In this document: positions 7,523 through 14,650 of the stretch, piece after piece | Layout of the letters: every line of letters begins with the position of its first letter | Position numbering within the stretch: position 1 is the first letter of the stretch | From: Acidimicrobiales bacterium | Lineage (GTDB): Bacteria; Actinomycetota; Acidimicrobiia; Acidimicrobiales; RAAP-2 | DNA: 44,787 nt | NCBI GenBank assembly: GCA_030039755.1 | Contig: JASHUY010000079.1 | Location: 1 to 44,787 of the forward strand | Direction of reading: 5' to 3' | Program-made: the position numbers and the translations under genes | The notes under the pieces: generated by a model | The model's input: only the letters and a program-made list of their open reading frames with translations | The model's database searches: none | What the model was told of the DNA's origin: nothing

Positions 7523-8640
7523 CTGCCGGTCGCGTGTCCCGACGGCGTGCGAGCCGCGGTCGGACGAAGTGCGGCTACGAGCTCGTCGGCGAAGCGGTCG
7601 ATGTCCTCGTCGGTGTTGTAGAAGTGCGGGGAGATCCGTACGACGCCGAGCCTCTCGGTGACATGGACCCCTCTCTCCCGCAGCCGTTCTACGCAATCCG
7701 TCGGGTCGGCGACGTGCAGGCTCACGATGCCCGCCCGTGCGTGCGCCGGCGCCAACGGGGTGAGCCCGGCCGCGGCGACCGCCTCTTCGACCCGACCGGT
7801 CAACCTGTCCACCCGCTCGTAGACAACCGGCCAGCCGACGTTCTCCAGGTACTCCATCGTCGCGTCGAGCACGTAGAGGCCCGGGTAGTTCGGTGCGGCG
7901 TACTCGAACGCGGTGCTCGGGGGCACGTTCCCATAGCCGCGGTAGGCGGGGGTGAGATCAGACCGTGCCCGGTCGCGGAACACGCCGATTCCCGTCCCGA
8001 AGCCCGAGAGCATCCACTTGAACACCGCCGACGCGTAGACGTCGACGTAGCTGAGATCCACCTCGACGGCTCCGAGGGACTGGATGCCGTCGACAACGAG
8101 GAGCGCGCCCACCTCCCTGCATGCCCGGCCGAGTCGCGTGAGGTCCAGGCGGGTTCCCGTCAAGGTGTGGACGTGGGTGACCGCGAGCACCCGGGTCCTC
8201 GAGCTCAGCGCGTCGAGCAACCGCTGTTCGCGCTCTTCTTCGGCGACCGGGTCCACCCGGACCAGTTTGCCGCCGAACTCCTCGGCCTTCGTCCATGGCC
8301 ACTGGACCGACGGGAAGTCGTCGCTTGCGACCACGACCTCGTCGCCTTCCCGCCAGCTGACGCTGTTCGCCGCGAGGTTGATCACCTCGCTCGTGTTCCG
8401 GAAGAAGTTGACGTCATCTACCGGCACATGAAGGAAGGAGGCGACGCGCGCTCGGGTCCTCTCACCCTGCTCCTGCCAGAGCAGCCTGCCGTCCGCCCCC
8501 ATGCGCGCGGTGCCGTCGTAGTAGCGGCCCGCTGCCTCCGTCTGCCCGCGCCAGGCGAGGCCCGCTCCCGCCGAGTTGAGGTAGACGCGTCCCTGGAGAT
8601 ACGGGAAATCCTCCCGCACCCGCTCGAGCCACTCTTCCAC
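7519..8640 (-). CDS. Class-V aminotransferase-fold PLP enzyme, paralogue AT-2
   Basis: A 373-residue class-V PLP enzyme and the most divergent of the four paralogues. It keeps FFRNTSEVINLAAN, THVHTLTGTRLDL, VVDGIQSLGAVEVDLSYVD and FKWMLSGFGTGIGVF with the Schiff-base Lys. The segment after the N-terminus differs from the others: YLNSAGAGLAWRGQTEAAGRYYDGTARMG replaces YLLSAAVGLPFPG and what follows. This probably changes the active-site mouth. The start is set at GTG 8640, preceded by GAGGGAGG at 6 bases; the open frame continues upstream only through Arg-rich sequence without a ribosome site. It lies 101 bp downstream of AT-3 and is probably in the same operon. An unusual pyrimidine/purine tract fills that gap. 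Confidence 0.85.
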   Translation of the reverse strand: MEEWLERVREDFPYLQGRVYLNSAGAGLAWRGQTEAAGRYYDGTARMGADGRLLWQEQGERTRARVASFLHVPVDDVNFFRNTSEVINLAANSVSWREGDEVVVASDDFPSVQWPWTKAEEFGGKLVRVDPVAEEEREQRLLDALSSRTRVLAVTHVHTLTGTRLDLTRLGRACREVGALLVVDGIQSLGAVEVDLSYVDVYASAVFKWMLSGFGTGIGVFRDRARSDLTPAYRGYGNVPPSTAFEYAAPNYPGLYVLDATMEYLENVGWPVVYERVDRLTGRVEEAVAAAGLTPLAPAHARAGIVSLHVADPTDCVERLRERGVHVTERLGVVRISPHFYNTDEDIDRFADELVAALRPTAARTPSGHATGS

Positions 8641-8741
8641 CGGACGCCTCCCTCGTCTTGCCCATCCGCCCCGCCGCCGTGTCGATCGGGGCTGAGGCAC
8701 CCTTCTTTCTCCGATCTCTTTTCTTTCTCACGATCTTTTCC

Positions 8742-9863
8742 CTAGAGACGGCCCACCTTCGTCCCGAGGACCTCGTCCAGCGCCTCCACGAAGCGGTCGA
8801 CGTCTTCGTAGGTGTTGTAGAAGTGCGGGGCGACGGTCACAGGTCCCATGCTCCCTCCCACGTCCACCCCGCGTTGCTTCATCGCGTCGGCGACCGCCGC
8901 CGATTCGAGGCCGGAGACGCAGACGATCCCGGCATGCGCATCGCGGGGCGTGATCACCTCGACCTGCATCTTCTCGAGCGCGTCGAGCACGTAGGTGGCC
9001 AGAGCGTCGACCTGCTCGAAGATCCGCTCCCAACCGAGCTCCTCGAGGTAGGCCAAGGTGGCGTCCAGGACGTAGAGGCCGGGATAGTTCGGGGCGGCGT
9101 ACTCGAACGTCGTGTCCGGCGCCGGGTTCCCGTAGCTCCGGAACACCGGCGTGAGCGTCGAGCGGGCGCGCTCACGGAAGACGCCGATCGCCGTCCCGAA
9201 CCCCGACAGCAACCACTTGAACACGCTCGCGCCGTAGACGTCGACGTACGACAGATCGACCGGCGTGGCGCCGAGCGCCTGGATACCGTCGACGACGAAA
9301 AGGGCGCCCACCTCGCGGCAGGCGCGGCCGAGAAGGTTCAGGTCGAGGCGCGTTCCGGTCAAGTGGTGCACGTGCGACACCGACATGACCCGCGTCCTCT
9401 CGGTCAACGCGTCGAGCAGCCGCTGCTGGCGCTCGAGACCTTTGCCAGGGTCCACCCGCACGACGGTCGCACCGGCCTCCTCCGCTGCAGTCCACGGCAA
9501 GACGTTGCAGGGGAACTCGTCGATCGGCACGACCACTTCGTCGCCGGGTTGCCACCTCACGCTGTTGGCGACGAGGTTGACCACCTCGCTCGTGTTGCGG
9601 AAGAAGCCGGCATCCTCGATCGGCACGTCGACAAGGCGTGCGACGCGCGCCCTCGCGCTTGTGAGCGGGCGGTGCCAGAGCGGCCGCGCGTCCAGGGCGT
9701 GCGCGGCGACGTCGAGGTAGTACTGGCCGGCGGCAGCTGCGGCGCCCGGAAAGGGCAGCCCTACCGCCGCGGACAGCAGGTAGACGCGCTTCGACAGGTA
9801 CGGGAAGTCCGCCCGAACCCGGGCGACCCACTCGTCGGTGACCGACTGGTCGACCCTGTCCAT
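8742..9863 (-). CDS. Class-V aminotransferase-fold PLP enzyme, paralogue AT-3
   Basis: A 373-residue class-V PLP enzyme. FFRNTSEVVNLVAN lies at 87-100, SHVHHLTGTRLDL at 163-175, Asp192 in VVDGIQALG should contact the PLP ring nitrogen, and Lys216 in SVFKWLLSGFG should carry the cofactor. It has one copy of the FRSYGNPAPDTTFEYAA unit that is doubled in AT-1. GGAGGG lies just before the ATG at 9861-9863. It is 132 bp downstream of ridA-1 and has its own copy of the conserved upstream block, so it may be transcribed both alone and with AT-4/ridA-1. Similarity to AT-1 and AT-4 is high end to end, which points to recent duplication. Confidence 0.87.
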   Translation of the reverse strand: MDRVDQSVTDEWVARVRADFPYLSKRVYLLSAAVGLPFPGAAAAAGQYYLDVAAHALDARPLWHRPLTSARARVARLVDVPIEDAGFFRNTSEVVNLVANSVRWQPGDEVVVPIDEFPCNVLPWTAAEEAGATVVRVDPGKGLERQQRLLDALTERTRVMSVSHVHHLTGTRLDLNLLGRACREVGALFVVDGIQALGATPVDLSYVDVYGASVFKWLLSGFGTAIGVFRERARSTLTPVFRSYGNPAPDTTFEYAAPNYPGLYVLDATLAYLEELGWERIFEQVDALATYVLDALEKMQVEVITPRDAHAGIVCVSGLESAAVADAMKQRGVDVGGSMGPVTVAPHFYNTYEDVDRFVEALDEVLGTKVGRL

Positions 9864-9905
9864 CTGCCCTCCGTGGAATGGAGCCCCGTGCCGGCTGGTC
9901 GAACA

Positions 9906-9937
9906 GATGATTGTGCAGGGTTCTCGTCGACGTCAAC
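9906..9937 (-). promoter_or_regulatory. Conserved upstream block of AT-3
   Basis: Read on the minus strand: GTTGACG (9937-9931), 15 bases, then CACAATCATC (9915-9906). It matches the blocks before AT-1 and AT-4, including a shared intervening ACG and GAAC when compared with AT-4. It lies about 45 bases upstream of the AT-3 ATG, at a similar distance in all three cases. Confidence 0.45.
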
Positions 9938-9995
9938 AGCCTCCCGGCACGGCGGGACGGAGGTTGCGGCCGTGCCGGCGAGAGTCCGGTGCGAG

Positions 9996-10388
9996 TCAGA
10001 CGATGGCGAGCGCTTCGACCTCGAGGAGGAACTCGGGCCGGACGAGGGCCGCGACCTGGACGAGGGAGCCGGCGGGGGGAGCCGAGGTGTCGACGAATTC
10101 GTCGCGGGCGTGGTGGATCGCATCGAGGTACGCGATGTCGGTGAGGAAGTACGTGAGCTGTACGACGTCGCGGAACCCCGCGCCGGCGGCGGCCAGACAG
10201 CGACCGAGATTCGCGAACACCTGACGCGCCTGCGCTCCGGGGTCGCCCGCCCCGACGAGCCGACCGTCGGCGTCGATCGCAACCTGGCCGGACACGACGA
10301 CGAGCCGGCCGGTGCCGGTGATCACCTGCGTATAGCCGGTGCCGGGGAGGATGCCGTCGGGAGCGGCGATGTGAACGATGTCAGCCAT
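9996..10388 (-). CDS. RidA/YjgF-family imine deaminase, RidA-1
   Basis: A 130-residue RidA-family protein: VVSGQVAIDADGRLVG, then ARQVFANLGRCLAAAGAGFRDVVQLTYFLTD and LVRPEFLLEVEALAIV. In characterised RidA proteins the Arg in the near-C-terminal strand (here in VRPEFL) holds the carboxylate of the 2-imino or enamine acid, and the trimer hydrolyses it to the keto acid plus ammonia. It lies 9 bp downstream of AT-4, so the two are almost certainly co-transcribed. PLP enzymes that eliminate a beta-substituent release 2-aminoacrylate-like intermediates, so a RidA protein here fits AT-3/AT-4 as eliminating enzymes. That last point is inference. Confidence 0.88.
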   Translation of the reverse strand: MADIVHIAAPDGILPGTGYTQVITGTGRLVVVSGQVAIDADGRLVGAGDPGAQARQVFANLGRCLAAAGAGFRDVVQLTYFLTDIAYLDAIHHARDEFVDTSAPPAGSLVQVAALVRPEFLLEVEALAIV

Positions 10389-10397
10389 GGGCCGATC

Positions 10398-11540
10398 TCA
10401 CCGGCGCCACGAAGGGGGACTTCCCGCTTCCGCTCCGAGGACCGCCTCGAGGCCCTCGACGAACCGGTCGATGTCCTCGTACGTGTTGTAGAAGTGCGGG
10501 GCGACGGTGACGCGTTCCGTCCTCCCCCCGGCGTCCACTCCCCGTTCCTTCAAACCCTCGACGACGACGCCCGCATCGAGACCCCCGAAGCAGACGATCC
10601 CCGCATGTGCCTCCCGTGGCGTGATCGGGTCAATCTGCATCTTCTCGAGCGCGTCGAGCGCGTACGAGGCCAGAGAGCCCACCCTCTCGAGGATCCGCTG
10701 CCAGCCCAGCTCCTCCAAGTACGCCAGGGTGGCGTCGAGGACGTAGAGGCCGGGAATGTTCGGCGCGGCGTAGTCGAAGGAGGTGCTCGGCGCCGGGTTC
10801 CCGTAGCTCCGGAACGCGGGCGTGAGCATCGACCGGGCGCGCTCACGGAAGACGCCGACCGCGGTCCCGAACCCGGACAGCAGCCACTTGAACACGCTCG
10901 AGCCGTACACGTCGACGTAGGAGAGGTCGACCGGCGAGGCGCCCAGCGCGTGGATGCCGTCGACGACGAGCAAGCAGTCGACTTCCCGGCAGGCGCGACC
11001 GAGAACGTCCAGATCGAGGAGGGTCCCGGTCCAGGGGTGCACGTGCGATACCGACATCACCCGCGTCCTCTTGGTCAACGCGTCGAGCAACCGCTCCTGG
11101 CGTTCCACCCCCTTGCCCGGGTCGACCCACACGACGGTCGCGCCCGCCAGCGCCTCCTCCGCCGCGGTCCACGGCATGACGTTGCACGGGTACTCGTCGG
11201 TTGCGACGACGATCTCGTCGCCGGGGTGCCACCTCACGCTGCTGGCGACGAGGTTGACGACCTCGCTCGTGTTGCGGAAGAAGCCGACGTCTTCGACCGG
11301 CACGTCGAGCAGGTGCGCGACGCGCTGCTTGGCGCTTGTGACAGGTCGGTGCCAGAGAGGCCGCGCGTCCAGGGCGTGCGACGCGACGTCGAGGTAGTAC
11401 TGGCCGGCTGCTGCCGCCGCTCCGGGGAACGGCAGCCCCACCCCGCAAGAGAGCAGGTAGACGCGTTTCGACAGGTACGGGAAGTCCGCCCGGACCCGGG
11501 CGACCCACTCGTCTGTGACCGATCGGTTCACCTGTCCCAT
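10398..11540 (-). CDS. Class-V aminotransferase-fold PLP enzyme, paralogue AT-4
   Basis: A 380-residue class-V PLP enzyme closely related to AT-1 and AT-3. It has FFRNTSEVVNLVAS, SHVHPWTGTLLDL (TGTR in the others becomes TGTL), VVDGIHALGASPVDLSYVD and FKWLLSGFGTAVGVF with the Schiff-base Lys. A 2-residue insertion (AL) occurs after TAAEE. The ATG at 11540 is chosen because its product begins MGQVNRSVTDEWVARVRADFPYL, in line with AT-1 and AT-3. The frame remains open upstream, but an earlier start would overlap the conserved upstream block. The R-to-L change in TGTR, if real, would remove a residue kept by the other three and could alter substrate choice. Confidence 0.86.
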   Translation of the reverse strand: MGQVNRSVTDEWVARVRADFPYLSKRVYLLSCGVGLPFPGAAAAAGQYYLDVASHALDARPLWHRPVTSAKQRVAHLLDVPVEDVGFFRNTSEVVNLVASSVRWHPGDEIVVATDEYPCNVMPWTAAEEALAGATVVWVDPGKGVERQERLLDALTKRTRVMSVSHVHPWTGTLLDLDVLGRACREVDCLLVVDGIHALGASPVDLSYVDVYGSSVFKWLLSGFGTAVGVFRERARSMLTPAFRSYGNPAPSTSFDYAAPNIPGLYVLDATLAYLEELGWQRILERVGSLASYALDALEKMQIDPITPREAHAGIVCFGGLDAGVVVEGLKERGVDAGGRTERVTVAPHFYNTYEDIDRFVEGLEAVLGAEAGSPPSWRR

Positions 11541-11581
11541 CTTGGTCCCCCGTCGAGTGGATCCGCCTGGCGGCTCGCGAG

Positions 11582-11613
11582 AGATGATCGTGCGAGTTCC
11601 CGTGGACGTCAAC
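11582..11613 (-). promoter_or_regulatory. Conserved upstream block of AT-4
   Basis: Read on the minus strand: GTTGACG (11613-11607), 14 bases, then CACGATCATC (11592-11583). It is the third instance of the block found before AT-1 and AT-3 and lies about 45 bases upstream of the AT-4 ATG. Confidence 0.45.
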
Positions 11614-11968
11614 AGTCCGTCGACCGGTGCACCGAGGCCACGCTGGATTCACGGCGCCCCGCGCAGGGAGAGGAGCACCGACGTGCACGGAACCGGGTGA
11701 GCACCCGCCGCTTCCACCGGTTCGGGGCAGCGCGGACCGGCACGGGCGTACCAGCCTCCGGGCCGCTACCGGAAGAGCGCCGGGACCGCCCTCTACGGGC
11801 AGGCGCCGCACACCTTCTTCTCCCGTGCCCGCGAGTTCGAGAGGAGTGCGCCGACGCATGGCGCCGGGCGACCCGGTTCGTCAGCCGCACGGCTCGTGGC
11901 GAGCCGGAAGCCGACGCGGAGCGCCTCCAGCAGGCGGCCTCCACCTGGGGCGCATCCGACGGGCCCGA
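11614..11968 (+). other. Stretch without a recognisable gene
   Basis: The region between the AT-4 control block and the RidA-2 promoter holds no recognised gene. A 91-codon frame from GTG 11697 to TGA 11972 is open on the plus strand, and a five-codon frame preceded by GGGAGAGGAG overlaps its start by GTGA. The frame ends inside the -35 box of the RidA-2 promoter. Its product is Arg/Ala-rich with no family I recognise, and its third-position base use is less GC-biased than that of neighbouring genes. I regard it as probably non-coding. Confidence 0.35.
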
Positions 11969-11997
11969 TTGACAGGTGCCGGCCATCACCGTACAAT
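11969..11997 (+). promoter_or_regulatory. Strong sigma-70 promoter for RidA-2
   Basis: A perfect TTGACA (11969-11974), a 17-base spacer and TACAAT (11992-11997, five of six consensus bases) lie in locally AT-rich DNA. The start codon of RidA-2 is about 65 bases downstream. This is one of the best promoters in the window and could also serve the two DUF8021-like genes. Confidence 0.8.
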
Positions 11998-12068
11998 TAT
12001 GTCACTAGCTAAATAAACAAAATGCCTCGCCAGGGTGCATCCCGGCTGGGAAAGCTCGAGGGGGACAG

Positions 12069-12449
12069 TTGAGCGTCGAACGTCTGCCCATAGGCGGCGA
12101 GATGAGCATCTCGAAGGCGGTGGCCGTCGGGGGACCTGGTCGGTGGGTGTTCCTGTCCGGCCAGGTGGGCAGGGGTGAAGACGGAACCATCGTCCCGGGG
12201 GGCGCGCGCAGCGAGGCGCTCAAGACGTTCGAGAACCTGCTGGGTGCGCTCTCGGAGCTGGGCGGAACGCGACGCGATGTCGTCCGCATCACGGCCTACC
12301 TCACGTCCCTCGACGACTATGCCGAGTTCAACTCGGCGCGCAAGGAGGTGTTCGGGGACGCACTTCCGGCGAGCACCGCGGTGCAGGTGGCGGGGCTGCT
12401 GGGCGCCGCGCGAGTCGAAATCGACGCGGTTGCGTTCGTTCCGTCTTGA
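12069..12449 (+). CDS. RidA/YjgF-family protein, RidA-2
   Basis: A 126-residue RidA-family protein with FLSGQVGRGEDGTIVPGG, LKTFENLLGALSELGGTRRDVVRITAYLTSLDDY, and GLLGAARVEIDAVAFV at the C-terminus, where the Arg equivalent to the catalytic Arg is kept (AARVEID). The start is TTG at 12069, preceded by GAGGGGGA. It is clearly diverged from RidA-1, so the two probably act on different imines. It has its own strong promoter and heads a plus-strand group with the DUF8021-like genes, though a 257-bp gap follows it. Confidence 0.85.
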   Translation: MSVERLPIGGEMSISKAVAVGGPGRWVFLSGQVGRGEDGTIVPGGARSEALKTFENLLGALSELGGTRRDVVRITAYLTSLDDYAEFNSARKEVFGDALPASTAVQVAGLLGAARVEIDAVAFVPS

Positions 12450-12450
12450 C

Positions 12451-12468
12451 GGGTTCTCCGACGAACCC
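12451..12468 (+). terminator. Short hairpin after RidA-2
   Basis: GGGTTC (12451-12456), six bases, GAACCC (12463-12468): a perfect 6-bp stem directly after the stop codon, without a T-run. The rest of the gap to 12706 shows no other feature I recognise. Confidence 0.25.
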
Positions 12469-12706
12469 TCGAAGGAACCCGGGGAAACCTGAGGATCGGC
12501 GCTTGTCCACAGCCGACCCCGGTCGCCGCCACCCCCTGCGTGCGCGTCACGCCGCTCGTCGGCGTGGACGATCGTGGTGGGATTCCCGGCGTAGAGCCGC
12601 GTGGTAGACCCGACGACCGTCGCTGCGGACGCGGTCACGGACGAGCACCGCACCGCGCGGAACACGACGAGACGCAACACCTGAGAGAAAGAGGGAGACT
12701 TGAGTG

Positions 12707-13564
12707 ATGGTTCACGGGAACTCCTCCGCGCTGGCCGAGCGAGAGCGTCTCATCGCCGCGATGGACCGCTACCTCGAGGTGCTCGTCGGCCAGAAGGGCG
12801 AGCGGCCTAGGATCTCCCCGGACATCCGCTACACGGAGAACACGGTGCCCCTTCCCCTGGGGACGGGATTGTGGCGCACCGCGCGGGAGCTCGATCCGGG
12901 CGGTCACCACTTCGTCGACACCGAGCACGGTCAGGTCGAATTTTGGGGAGCCGTCGACGAGATGGGTGCCGAGGCCATTTACGGTGTCCGGCTGAAGGTG
13001 GAAGGCAACCTCGTCAGTGAGATCGAGAGCGTCGTCGTGCGCGGCGGGTCGTTCTTCAACCCCCGGGTCGTCGTCGACCAGGCCACGAGCTTCCACGAGA
13101 TCCTTCCCGTCGAGGACCGAAGTTCGCGAGAGGAGCTCGTCGCGGTGGCCGACGCGTACTTCGACGCCATCGAGCTGAGCGACGGCACCCACCTTCCGGT
13201 GAGCGACGACTGTCGCCGTGTCGTGAACGGGGTCGTCGACAGCATGGAGGACCTCGCACAACTGGAGGAAGGGGAGCGGCACCGCTCGCTCGGAGTAGCC
13301 GAGCAAATGACCGCGCGCCACTACGCGTACATCGAGGCACTTCGGGAGCGTCGATTTCCCGTCGTCGACGTCGAGCGGGGCATCGTGGTGTGCCATGTCA
13401 TGTTCGACCATCCCGGCGATCTCGAACGACCCGACGGCCAGCTCCCCTTCCGCTCGCCGAACAGCATGCTCGTCTTCGAGGCGTTCAAGGTGCGTGGCGG
13501 CTTGCTCCGCGAGGTCTGGGCGATCGGTACCGCGCTTCCCTATGGGATCCACTCCGGATGGTGA
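12707..13564 (+). CDS. DUF8021/SnoaL-like protein of unknown function, copy 1
   Basis: A 285-residue protein without signal peptide. Two regions look like related NTF2/SnoaL-like halves: the first has YLEVLVGQKGERPRISPDIRYTENTVPLPLGTGLW and GQVEFWGAVDE...YGVRLKVEGNLVSEIESVVVRGG; the second begins VAVADAYFDAIELSDGTHLPVSDDCRRVVNG and ends FEAFKVRGGLLREVWAIGTALPYGIHSGW. This arrangement resembles DUF8021-type proteins, whose role is not established. GAGGGAGA precedes the ATG at 12707 by 8 bases; the GTG three bases earlier is also possible. It is followed 37 bp later by a paralogue. SnoaL-like folds often bind small aromatic or polyketide molecules and can catalyse isomerisation or hydration, but no catalytic residues can be assigned. 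Confidence 0.7.
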   Translation: MVHGNSSALAERERLIAAMDRYLEVLVGQKGERPRISPDIRYTENTVPLPLGTGLWRTARELDPGGHHFVDTEHGQVEFWGAVDEMGAEAIYGVRLKVEGNLVSEIESVVVRGGSFFNPRVVVDQATSFHEILPVEDRSSREELVAVADAYFDAIELSDGTHLPVSDDCRRVVNGVVDSMEDLAQLEEGERHRSLGVAEQMTARHYAYIEALRERRFPVVDVERGIVVCHVMFDHPGDLERPDGQLPFRSPNSMLVFEAFKVRGGLLREVWAIGTALPYGIHSGW

Positions 13565-13601
13565 GGATGCCCGGACGCACAGCGAAGAGCGGACAGAAGA
13601 G

Positions 13602-14483
13602 GTGACTGCGGAGAAGGTGGGCACCACGCGGGAGCCGGAGGAGCAGCGTGAGTTCCTTTCGGGATTCGTGGACCGCTACCTGGACGCGCTCGGTGCGCAC
13701 GATCCGGCGCGCCTTCCAATCGCGCCGAATTTCCGCTTCAGCGAGAACACGCAGGTACTTCCGCTCGGGACTGGACTCTGGAGGACCGTACGGGGAGTGC
13801 ACCCAGGCGGCCAGCGGTTCGTGGATGTCGAACGCGGTGAGGTCGCGTACTGGGGGGTCGTCGAGGAGATCCGAGGTCCTTCGATGCTCGGTGCCCGCAT
13901 GAGGGTCGAGGGAAGGCAGCTCAGCGAGCTCGAGACCCTCCTCGTTCGGGGCGGACTCTACTTCCAACCTGATGTGATCGACGTTCCGGCGACGCGGTTG
14001 CACGAGGTCCTCGACGACCACGAACGCGGTGCTCGAGGAGACCTCGTCTCCGTCGCGCAGGCCTACTTCGACTCGATCGAGCAGTCGAACGGGAGTTTGC
14101 TCGCGGTGGCGCCCGATTGCAGACGAATCGTGAACGGCGTGAGTGACAGTGATGCCGATCCAACGAGTCTCGAGGAGGGGGAGGGGTTTCGCGGGCTCCA
14201 CATCGTCGAGCAGATGAGCGGGGGGCACTACGCATACATCGAGGGCATCCGCGAGCGCCGCTTTCCGCTCGTCGACCCCGAGCGTGGCCTCGTGCATTCC
14301 GTGGTGCTCTTCGATCATCCCGGCGACCTCGCCCGCGCGAACGGCGACGTTCCCTTCGGTGCGCCGAACACCATGCTCTACTTCGAGGTGTTCAAGGTGC
14401 GAGGTGGGGTCCTGAGCGATGTCTGGGCGATCGGAACCAACACCCTCCCTTACGGGATCTCGTCGGGGTGGGCTCGCAGCTAG
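13602..14483 (+). CDS. DUF8021/SnoaL-like protein of unknown function, copy 2
   Basis: A 293-residue paralogue of the preceding gene: FVDRYLDALGAHDPARLPIAPNFRFSENTQVLPLGTGLW, YWGVVEEI, MRVEGRQLSELETLLVRGG, VSVAQAYFDSIEQSNGS, EQMSGGHYAYIEGIRERRFPLVDPERGL, FDHPGDLARANGD and VRGGVLSDVWAIGTNTLPYGISSGW. All blocks line up with copy 1 in the same order. The start is taken as GTG 13602, 37 bases after the stop of copy 1; the open frame upstream overlaps copy 1 and does not resemble the family. A hetero-oligomer of the two copies is possible. It is followed by the promoter of SBP-2. Confidence 0.7.
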   Translation: MTAEKVGTTREPEEQREFLSGFVDRYLDALGAHDPARLPIAPNFRFSENTQVLPLGTGLWRTVRGVHPGGQRFVDVERGEVAYWGVVEEIRGPSMLGARMRVEGRQLSELETLLVRGGLYFQPDVIDVPATRLHEVLDDHERGARGDLVSVAQAYFDSIEQSNGSLLAVAPDCRRIVNGVSDSDADPTSLEEGEGFRGLHIVEQMSGGHYAYIEGIRERRFPLVDPERGLVHSVVLFDHPGDLARANGDVPFGAPNTMLYFEVFKVRGGVLSDVWAIGTNTLPYGISSGWARS

Positions 14484-14573
14484 CCGGATGACGCGCCGTC
14501 GCTCTCGGATCGGAGCGCGCGTGCTCCATGAACGCCCGCTTCGCCGTACCGGTTGATCTCGGTTCTCCCACGC

Positions 14574-14602
14574 TTGACACAATTACCGCGGGGCCCTACG
14601 AT
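14574..14602 (+). promoter_or_regulatory. Sigma-70 promoter for SBP-2
   Basis: TTGACA (14574-14579), a 17-base spacer and TACGAT (14597-14602) form a strong promoter. The expected start of transcription, near 14609, gives a leader of about 40 bases before the SBP-2 ATG at 14651. Its position also shows that the earlier ATG at 14528 is not the start of SBP-2. Confidence 0.75.
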
Positions 14603-14650
14603 CACGTGCGCTGGGAGACCACGTTGGTGGGGGAACCCTCTGGAGGTGCG

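Noticed and set aside
11541-11612. N-terminal extension of AT-4 to 11612
   Set aside because: It would cover the conserved upstream block and has no counterpart in AT-1 or AT-3; the ATG at 11540 matches the paralogues.
8658-11972. A plus-strand open frame of about 1,100 codons across AT-2 to AT-4
   Set aside because: It is antisense to four well-supported genes. Its product repeats the same meaningless blocks because the genes under it are paralogues, and high GC keeps the frame open.
11609-11989. Minus-strand frame in the gap between AT-4 and RidA-2
   Set aside because: Arg/Ser/Ala low-complexity product, crosses the RidA-2 promoter and the AT-4 control block, no ribosome site.
14528-14650. 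Upstream ATG for SBP-2 at 14528
   Set aside because: A strong promoter (14574-14602) lies inside the extension, and the signal peptide begins at 14651.
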